Positions 6,401 through 10,454 of a stretch of 10,454 bases of DNA are shown piece by piece. The DNA is from CAZFQG01 sp964520785 (GTDB lineage: Bacteria; Planctomycetota; Planctomycetia; Pirellulales; Thermoguttaceae): contig CAZFQG010000209.1 of assembly GCA_964520785.1 (NCBI GenBank), positions 1-10,454 of the forward strand, read 5' to 3'. The notes beneath the pieces are model-generated. The model saw only the letters and a list, made by a program, of their open reading frames with translations, had not been told where the DNA came from and searched no databases. The stretch's first letter is position 1. Every line of letters starts with the position of its first letter. The position numbers were made by a program, and so were the translations under genes.

Positions 6401-6968
6401 GGCCGTTGCCGGTTGGGCGGAGTTGAATTTGCGTCTCGCCAACCTGGGCGGTGTCACGGCGCCCGAGTTGGCGTCGAAGGCGGGACTGGGCCTCGGCGCG
6501 GCTCTCGCGTGCTGGCGTCTTCGGCGTGCCGGCGGGCGGGATTTCCGGAGGTCCCTTGGGCGCACCAGCACGCGGTTCGGGTTTCGGGCTAACACCACCG
6601 GTCCTCCGGGCTTCCTGCCGTCGCATCCTGGCATCCCGCTCTTCCGGCGTCTCGTCGCGAGGCTGGCCGGGATCGCTGACATGGGTGCCCTTCAGGTCGG
6701 CCGGCCCCTTGCGGATGTTGCCCTGCCCGTCGACCTGGACCGGTGTACCGCCGGCGTGCTGAACCCGGCGCCCGCCCTGGACTGCCGGCCCGCCCCCGAT
6801 CGTGATCCATCCGCCGCCTTCCTTGTATTGCTCGGGGGCTGCGGCAGGCCAGCCGCGACGGTAGAACTCCTGCCGGAAAGCGTCGGCCAGTGTGGCGGTT
6901 CGATGCTGCTGCTGGGCGGCCTGGCGCGCACGCCAGAGGGCGGTCATTATTTGTTTGGTGGCGGTCAT
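3459..6968 (-). CDS. Giant polyvalent protein: ParB-like domain, Cys4 knuckle and C-terminal Zeta-type kinase (1169 aa)
   Basis: Domains in order: residues 50-90 hold a phage-type WITIGG...GGTPV motif. Residues 95-330 are a Pro/Ala/Gln-rich linker. Residues ~335-450 form a ParB/Srx-like domain (RFQYK 339-343, VWRDP 371-375, NGHHRM 384-389, GALVNIAEG 431-439). Residues ~450-720 are charged helices. A possible metal knuckle CxxC-x7-C-x12-C lies at Cys760, 763, 771 and 784, then GQFAPKG and a second Gln/Pro-rich linker. Residues ~980-1140 form a Zeta/PezT-like P-loop kinase: GPPAAGKTT (992-1000), NPDD (1017-1020), HEES (1037-1040), LLFDITG (1059-1065) and Arg1107/Arg1116 as nucleotide-binding candidates. 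Zeta toxins phosphorylate UDP-N-acetylglucosamine and block wall synthesis. Fusion to a ParB domain is typical of polyvalent proteins carried by phages and conjugative elements. The start at 6968 has a CGAGGA site. Activity and substrate are inferred. Confidence 0.88.
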   Translation of the reverse strand: MTATKQIMTALWRARQAAQQQHRTATLADAFRQEFYRRGWPAAAPEQYKEGGGWITIGGGPAVQGGRRVQHAGGTPVQVDGQGNIRKGPADLKGTHVSDPGQPRDETPEERDARMRRQEARRTGGVSPKPEPRAGAPKGPPEIPPAGTPKTPARESRAEAQSRLRRQLGRRDTAQVGETQIQLRPTGNGQYTANLTAGGRTVQAAAAGTREQAVSAAVEGALRQEFPDGPASTAKAVKPPAESGEQQQQTMFPGIAPAPAKKPKVTPAPEEQGRLIPKGPAEEAPVAAQPYPTDAQGRIQPYGEALRTTPPPGVKVTRHGRWVGNATLHADDVEMDPARFQYKMEVGEEGVSETLKEVRQFDPLYGGVVQVWRDPADGKTYVINGHHRMELAKRSPHKDADPDDPDDWSWHGEMQVRYINAGNERQARAIGALVNIAEGHGTALDAASYMKESGIKAKDLRKHNISLKGKVAEVAAALSDLSPKLFSMVHSKVWSEKRGVIFGKHLPGDERKQDELATYVRDKEEDRKRPFTDEEVEEMAFAKSWATETTEEQETLWGKEEKRQDTFAEEAEIANQAKKSFAGVLRKLSGVSSEAAKAIIEGTGVGKIETRKAKEETARARDLFDAFQRERKYKGPLRDALAEAALGYKNDPRNRDQYVGQFLERAQGILEAIQRGGKDGDPGGGGDRDGGGPASEAAEPAAEWETRGHDPSVKEMFRREMNYRRVCERYAKLVAVREIDDRKIEPIRTNYRPAFGWVRCAACRFRQGTGCQQVRGPVKDEDVCDLFAAEVIPDPRVYPERYAGRWDESKHKRGNPKTGNKGQFAPKGAGAVGGGGEEKPSGESHAQTSDPSDESHAPQQPQQPTAQPAAQRPGVAALKPEHEQPPQIDPQSVQRADALLAQPPASPEAWQQTWAAIERHPYYQEVNARMASYADDSPDGNVMEWSRGKHTDQQGNYTPERKAVHREILGKLLNPNAKAKPGQKPIAVFLMGPPAAGKTTAGAPLTKRLGVEFTTINPDDVKEMLPEYRGWNAGLLHEESSEVAEGFLQEQAVRESHNLLFDITGKNGEKVTTEATKLQAAGYDVHVVNVAADDHVVGWRAWQRFRRQALGDQKGRFVPPKYAAEAVDGKPKRTFEAMKQHPAVKGWLSADTSGFERGEGARVIEEGGR

Positions 6969-7001
6969 GGCGATCCTCGGTGGGTGTCGCCTCAGTGTAG
7001 G

Positions 7002-7325
7002 TTAGGGGTCAGGTGCGGGGGTAGGGCAGAGTTCGGCCACGATCCGGCGCACCTCGGCCGCTTCACCTTCTAGAGATGCCGCGTAGGCCAGTGCATGGTG
7101 GCGGTAGGCGTCGAGCGCCACCTCGCGTTTTTCGTACAGGTCCTTGGGCGAGCAGCACGCGCTCGCGCAGGGGTCCCGGTCGGGCGTTCCGTTTTCGTCT
7201 ACGGCCGAAACGAACAGGCGGTCGAGCCGCCGGTGTGTGATCACGCACCTCCACGGTTGGCGTGGCCGGGTGTCGCCGAGGTTTTCGGCTTCCATCGAGG
7301 GCAGGATGCACCAGTATCGTTTCAT
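7002..7325 (-). CDS. Hypothetical protein (107 aa) coupled to the XRE regulator
   Basis: The ATG at 7325 overlaps the TGA of the XRE gene as ATGA, so the two are translated together. The N-terminal half is a small mixed domain with several Trp/Arg (MKRYWCILPSMEAENLGD, WRCVITHRRLDRLFV). A Cys-x3-Cys-Cys cluster (CASACC) comes just before a long amphipathic helix (YEKREVALDAYRHHALAYAA, then EVRRIVAEL). It sits directly before the ParB/Zeta protein with a 33-nt gap. By position it could be a partner of the regulator or a neutraliser of the Zeta domain, but nothing in the sequence proves either. No family recognised. Confidence 0.75.
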   Translation of the reverse strand: MKRYWCILPSMEAENLGDTRPRQPWRCVITHRRLDRLFVSAVDENGTPDRDPCASACCSPKDLYEKREVALDAYRHHALAYAASLEGEAAEVRRIVAELCPTPAPDP

Positions 7326-7549
7326 GGCAGCAATTCCTTCGGGTTGACGGCCAGAGCCCGGGCGATCCGCACGAGCCGGAGCCCTACGGTGGCGTCTCCG
7401 CGCTCGATGGCCGATAAATGGGACTGCGTGATGCCCAGCGACTTGGAAACGTCGACCTGGGTCTTGCGGGCGGCCTTGCGAGCCTCCCGGATTTTCCGGC
7501 CGATCGTCTCGCAGGCGGCGCGGTCGCGCTTGGAAAGGTTCTCTCGCAT
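7322..7549 (-). CDS. XRE-family HTH regulator (75 aa), first gene of the polyvalent operon
   Basis: This is a compact Cro/C1-type helix-turn-helix protein covering nearly the whole chain. Residues 16-28 are helix 1 (IGRKIREARKAAR), 30-39 helix 2 (TQVDVSKSLG), 41-50 the recognition helix (TQSHLSAIER) and 52-73 the closing helices (LRLVRIARALAV, then KELL). The start at ATG 7549 has GGAGG 6 nt upstream. It leads an operon that ends with the Zeta-containing protein, so autorepression of the promoter at 7567-7594 is likely. The order HTH gene followed by Zeta kinase echoes pezA-pezT, but this protein lacks the extra antitoxin domain of PezA. A simple phage-style repressor is the safer reading. 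Confidence 0.9.
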   Translation of the reverse strand: MRENLSKRDRAACETIGRKIREARKAARKTQVDVSKSLGITQSHLSAIERGDATVGLRLVRIARALAVNPKELLP

Positions 7550-7566
7550 GCCGTACCTCCGCAGCT

Positions 7567-7594
7567 ATTATATCATTATCAGCACTAAAGGCAA
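7567..7594 (-). promoter_or_regulatory. Extended -10 promoter of the XRE/polyvalent operon
   Basis: On the minus strand, TTGCCT (7589-7594), a 16-bp spacer and a perfect TATAAT (7567-7572). It is preceded by TGA, giving the extended -10 TGnTATAAT. The predicted start is near 7560, right at the edge of the Shine-Dalgarno sequence of the XRE gene, so the leader is only about 11-14 nt. The AT-rich TGATAATGATA tract over the spacer is a plausible operator for the XRE protein. Confidence 0.75.
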
Positions 7595-7677
7595 GATCGC
7601 TATTTCGCCATGGCCCAATTTTCGGCTACGCCCGTGCGTCCCGCATCCAGCAGAATGGAGGCTCAAGCGTGGGCCGC

Positions 7678-7716
7678 AGCCCCCGTCCGGCTAACACCTC
7701 CCGGCCGGCGGGGGCT
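7678..7716. terminator. Strong hairpin ending the methyltransferase operon
   Basis: AGCCCCCGTCCGGC (7678-7691) pairs with GCCGGCGGGGGCT (7704-7716): 13 base pairs with one bulged T and a 12-nt loop. It begins 6 nt beyond the last stop codon (7723-7725) of the minus-strand genes and lies about 85 bp upstream of the XRE promoter. The position fits a terminator that insulates the two operons. There is no U-run on the minus-strand side, so termination may be inefficient or factor-assisted. Confidence 0.55.
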
Positions 7717-7722
7717 CATTTC

Positions 7723-7929
7723 TTACAGCGAGAACCACCCCGGCGGAATCAGTGTGGTGCGGATCTCCGGAAGTCCGCGGCGATAGCGACTGTTGGTCTT
7801 CCGCCGCTTCCAAAACCTGCCCTGCTCCCATTCTCGCATTCGATCCGGCTGGCAGGGGGTTACGACAGGCAACCGCGATGGCCGGCGTTTCTTACGTGCT
7901 TCAGCCACTAGCCACCCCCAAATACCCAT
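7723..7929 (-). CDS. Small basic hypothetical protein (68 aa)
   Basis: The frame from ATG 7929 overlaps the end of the methyltransferase gene by 29 nt and has only a weak GGTGGTG upstream. The peptide is strongly basic (ARKKRRPSRLP, WKRRKTNSRYRRG) with many Trp/Phe, ending LIPPGWFSL. It could bind nucleic acid. Overlap and orientation fit a third gene of the operon, but no family is recognised, and a shadow ORF cannot be excluded. Confidence 0.4.
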   Translation of the reverse strand: MGIWGWLVAEARKKRRPSRLPVVTPCQPDRMREWEQGRFWKRRKTNSRYRRGLPEIRTTLIPPGWFSL

Positions 7930-8419
7930 TCTTGAACACCACCCGGTGCGGTCGGTCTTTCAGAACCTGGTCGACCGCCTTTTTGATATCGCCTCTCCTC
8001 GGGTGCAGATAATCCCGCCAAACCATCACCCCATCCGGGCGCAGCCGGTCCCATGCCTGGTCGCTCCGGCAGGCGATCTCCATCGCGTTCATCGCCCGGG
8101 CGTCCACGTAGATGAAATGGAGCCCGCCGGCCAATTCCCGCTGGTACGGCACCGGCTTGGCGATCCACGAAACCGGGGCCTCCGTGGCTCGAACCGCGAC
8201 CTTTTCGCCGAATCGCGCAAGCCGCTCCCGGAAGCGTTGCTCCGTCGCGACGTCCGGCCAGCGATGCACGACGAACAGCCGGTCGCCCTCCTTTTGGCAA
8301 ACGGCGTGGGCCACGAACTCTGCTTCACCGGCCTGCCCTTCGCCGATCATCAGGCATCGCAGCGACGGCAGGACGGCCAGGCGGCAGAGGTAGGGGCCGA
8401 AGTCGATTAGTGCGGTCAT
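7901..8419 (-). CDS. Class I SAM-dependent methyltransferase-like protein (172 aa)
   Basis: The ATG at 8419 overlaps the preceding stop as ATGA; a GAGG lies 7 nt upstream. A Rossmann-type plan is visible: CLMIGEGQAGEAEFVA (22-37) as motif I, an alternating middle, FIYVDARA (102-109) as the acidic strand, and RLRPDGVMVWRDYLH (125-139) as the typical 'pGG...dDY' segment, followed by helix DIKKAVDQVL. This matches the Methyltransf_24 type often found next to glycosyltransferases in surface-glycan and O-antigen clusters. At 172 residues it is shorter than usual (about 180-220). The motif-I glycine pattern is slightly off (GEGQAGE), so catalytic competence is uncertain. The acceptor is unknown; a sugar or glycan is suggested by the coupled upstream gene. 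Confidence 0.75.
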   Translation of the reverse strand: MTALIDFGPYLCRLAVLPSLRCLMIGEGQAGEAEFVAHAVCQKEGDRLFVVHRWPDVATEQRFRERLARFGEKVAVRATEAPVSWIAKPVPYQRELAGGLHFIYVDARAMNAMEIACRSDQAWDRLRPDGVMVWRDYLHPRRGDIKKAVDQVLKDRPHRVVFKNGYLGVASG

Positions 8420-9213
8420 GGTGTGGCCTCGTGCTCGGGTTGCTCGGGCGGCATCCATCCGACCCGATCGAATCGTTCCATCCGGGCGGGCAACTCCAGC
8501 CGGCGCGCCAGGTACCAGAGATAGAGGTGTAGCGGCGTTGCCCGTAGCCGATTGTGGTTGGCGAGTTGCGCCGCCAGCTTCCCGAATCCGGACTCGACGA
8601 CGAGCAGCCACGGAGCAGGAATGGCATAGCGGTCCAGCGGGTCGAGCGGTGGCATTCGCCGCAACAGGGTATCTTCGTGTCGGTTGGCCCACGTCTGGAT
8701 TGCCGGCACGTCCGGGGGTAGCAGCGCCGGCGATTGAGTTTGCCCGACCAGCGCCGGCGCTCCGGAGCGAGGGAACCACCGGGGATCGAGCCAGAGCTTC
8801 TTGGGTGCCGGAGGTTTCGCCGCCCGAGCAGCCGGATCAATCAGGATCCAGTGAGACGTGTCGCAGCAGGCCGCGGGGACGCGGAGGAGGGCCGTGGCGA
8901 TTCGCTCGGATTGCAGGATGGGGTGCTCGATGGGGTGCGGTCCGGCTGACAGTCCGGGAGCCGAGCCACCATCATCATCCTCGTCGGATTGCGGCCACCC
9001 CCAGCACACCAGTCGGTACGACGGCAGGTCGAGCCGGTCGAGCCGTCGCCGCCACTGGTCTGGCGTGCCCTGGTGGGCATCGGCGATCACGATCCAGTTG
9101 AGGGCGATCACCTCCGGCCGGTGCTGCCGCCAGGTCGGCCAAGACTGCTCGAAGGACCGCAGCCGTGCAGCATCGAGGGCCAGAACGAGAGTGAACCCGA
9201 GGGGCTTGCGCAT
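8416..9213 (-). CDS. GT-A glycosyltransferase-like hypothetical protein (265 aa)
   Basis: Start ATG 9213 gives MRKPLGFTLVLALDAARL, a good first beta strand. A GTG 7 codons upstream (9234) is also in frame, and neither has a clear ribosome-binding site. Visible elements: LNWIVIADAHQG, a second strand YRLVCWGWPQ, then an acidic Asp/Gly loop. SERIATALLRVPA and HWILIDPAARA follow where a GT-A fold would carry its DxD. After these come DPRWFPRSGAPALVGQTQ and a C-terminal HLYLWYLARRLELP. A strand ending in an Asp-containing turn, followed by a loop and a long helix, resembles small glycosyltransferases. But only one Asp is present in the expected DxD position, so the call is tentative. It is coupled by ATGA to the methyltransferase, which supports a shared glycan-modifying role. 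Confidence 0.7.
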   Translation of the reverse strand: MRKPLGFTLVLALDAARLRSFEQSWPTWRQHRPEVIALNWIVIADAHQGTPDQWRRRLDRLDLPSYRLVCWGWPQSDEDDDGGSAPGLSAGPHPIEHPILQSERIATALLRVPAACCDTSHWILIDPAARAAKPPAPKKLWLDPRWFPRSGAPALVGQTQSPALLPPDVPAIQTWANRHEDTLLRRMPPLDPLDRYAIPAPWLLVVESGFGKLAAQLANHNRLRATPLHLYLWYLARRLELPARMERFDRVGWMPPEQPEHEATP

Positions 9214-9445
9214 GGCGGGTAGTGTGCCATGCACGAGGTGAGATGCAAACGGCGGAATTAGGCCGGGACGCTTCTCGCTCCTCCCAAGCTACCGAACACA
9301 ACACGGGATGTCTCGCCACAAATCCCCATATCACCACCCAGAAATGCTATTCCGGACACTTAGGAAGCGGGAAATTTCGTTTCGCGTGCGGTTTCGCTCG
9401 GGAAAAACGGCGTATTTGGTGGCGCATGCAAGTGATGGGAACCTG

Positions 9446-9519
<74 letters not shown>

Positions 9520-9593
9520 TGATCTAAAGCTTGCCGAATCCAGGACTTAGGATACCTTCCGGCGGTCGGAAGTGCGGCCTTAAGACAAGCAAG

Positions 9594-9616
9594 AAAAGGG
9601 GTAGTACTCCCCTTTT
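9594..9616. terminator. Perfect hairpin between attachment site and integrase
   Basis: AAAAGGGG (9594-9601), loop TAGTACT, then CCCCTTTT (9609-9616). This is an 8-bp perfect stem whose 3' arm ends in T4, so it can act as an intrinsic terminator in either direction. It sits 16 nt before the integrase ribosome-binding site, so it would either stop read-through from the tRNA-like sequence or act as a leader hairpin. Between 9518 and 9593 nothing else is recognisable. Confidence 0.5.
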
Positions 9617-9647
9617 CGACACGCCTGTTTCCAAGGAGCACGTTCCG

Positions 9648-10454
9648 ATGGCAAGAACTACCCCCCAGACTACCCCTTCTCGAAACGGCCGAGTTCCGAA
9701 ATATCGCCTGCATAAGGCGAGCGGTCAGGCCATCGTCCAGATCAAGGGCAACCGGATCTACCTCGGCAAGTACGGCACGGAAAAAAGCCGAAAGCGCTAC
9801 GCCGAGGAGATTGCCAACCTCGAAACTCCACAGCCGGTGTATGGCGCATCCACCGAAGCTACCGCCGACTACACCGTCGTCGAATTGGCCGCGAACTACC
9901 TTGACTATGCCGAGCAATACTACACCAAGGATGGGGAACCTACGGAGTCCGCCCGTAAAGTGGGCCGTGCGATAAGGCTGGCCGCCGAGCACTACGGTTC
10001 CACTCCTGTGGTCGATTTCGGACCGCTGAAGCTTAAGCGCCTCGTTTCAAAAATGATCGACTCGGGCCTTTCCCGCGGTATGGTCAATAAGCGAATGAGG
10101 ATCCTCAAGCGGATGTTCCGGTGGGGTGTGGCCGAGGAATTGGTGCCGGCCCACATCTGGCAGGCCCTGGATGCGGTGGAAGGAGTGCATAAGGGACGCA
10201 CGCCCGCGCCCTAGCCGAAGCCGGTGGAGCCGGTCGAGGACGAGGTGGTCGACCGCACGCTGGACTTCCTGACCGACGTCGTTGCCGACATGGTGCGGTT
10301 CGAGCGCGCCACCGGCTGCCGTCCCGCCGAAGTGTGCATCGTCCGTCCGATGGATATCGACCGATCGGGCGAGGTGTGGCGGTATTACCCCGACAGCCAC
10401 AAAACGGAGCACCACGGACACAAGCGGGTGATTTACATCGGGCCGAAGGGGCAG
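9648..10454 (+). pseudogene. Tyrosine recombinase (integrase) interrupted by in-frame TAG; 3' end outside window
   Basis: Start ATG 9648, with AAGGAG (9633-9638) 9 nt upstream. Codons 1-188 form the N-terminal arm-binding segment (YRLHKASGQAIVQIKG, then YLGKYGTEKS) and the SAM-like core-binding domain (about 60-165, ending LKRMFRWGVAEELVP). Codon 189 (10212-10214) is TAG. The same frame then continues without a break to the window end with the start of the catalytic domain: ATGCRPAEV with catalytic Arg225, and SHKTEHHGHKR with candidate Lys252. I expect Glu at 189 from related integrases, so a single GAG-to-TAG change explains it. Box II (HxxR) and the catalytic Tyr are beyond the edge. TAG also ends the cupin-like and 66-aa genes here, which argues against stop-codon reassignment. 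Without read-through the product is an inactive 188-aa fragment (9648-10214). Confidence 0.85.

Noticed and set aside
5982..7073. 363-aa plus-strand ORF
   Set aside because: It is antisense to the N-terminal linker of the polyvalent gene, with repetitive Arg/Gly/Leu content and no ribosome-binding site.
10212..10214. TAG as a recoded sense codon in this organism
   Set aside because: Two other genes in the window (ending at 2709 and 3257) use TAG as their stop, so genome-wide reassignment is not supported. A point mutation is simpler.

Overview
High-GC bacterial accessory DNA, most likely from a planctomycete of the Gemmataceae type. Three things suggest this: the N-terminus of the secreted protein at the left edge, the tyrosine integrase at the right edge, and a very long ParB/Zeta 'polyvalent' phage-type protein, all of which resemble proteins I associate with that group. 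This assignment comes from remembered family resemblance, not from a search. Most start codons have a strong Shine-Dalgarno sequence (GGAGG-like).

Layout, left to right. (1) 1-425, minus: 5' part of a secreted-protein gene that leaves the window. (2) 595-1420, plus: a two-gene, overlapping module of a HicA-like small protein and a winged-HTH protein, probably a toxin-antitoxin pair. It sits behind an almost perfect sigma-70 promoter whose predicted transcript starts at the ATG. (3) 1552-2709: three small orphan genes, one of which lies in head-on overlap with another, plus a cupin-like protein. (4) 7549-2710, minus: a tightly packed six-gene operon, XRE regulator > 107-aa protein > 1169-aa ParB/Cys4/Zeta polyvalent protein > three small phage-like proteins. 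It is driven by an extended -10 promoter. (5) 9213-7723, minus: a glycosyltransferase-like protein and a SAM methyltransferase translationally coupled by an ATGA overlap, then a small basic ORF and a terminator-like hairpin. (6) 9446-9517, plus: a tRNA-Gly(CCC) sequence with an intact 3' part and a degenerate 5' part, read here as an attachment site. (7) 9648 to the end, plus: a tyrosine integrase interrupted by an in-frame TAG.

How it fits together: the window looks like a decaying integrative element or prophage remnant next to a tRNA-Gly attachment site, possibly a junction of two elements. The XRE-led operon joins a DNA-associated ParB-like domain to a Zeta-type kinase in one protein. This is the domain architecture described for polyvalent proteins thought to be co-injected with phage or conjugative DNA. 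The HicA-like/HTH pair and the glycosyltransferase/methyltransferase pair are separate cargo modules. The most rewarding items to follow up are the polyvalent-protein operon, the HicA-like/HTH pair with its leaderless promoter, and the amber-interrupted integrase beside the degenerate tRNA.
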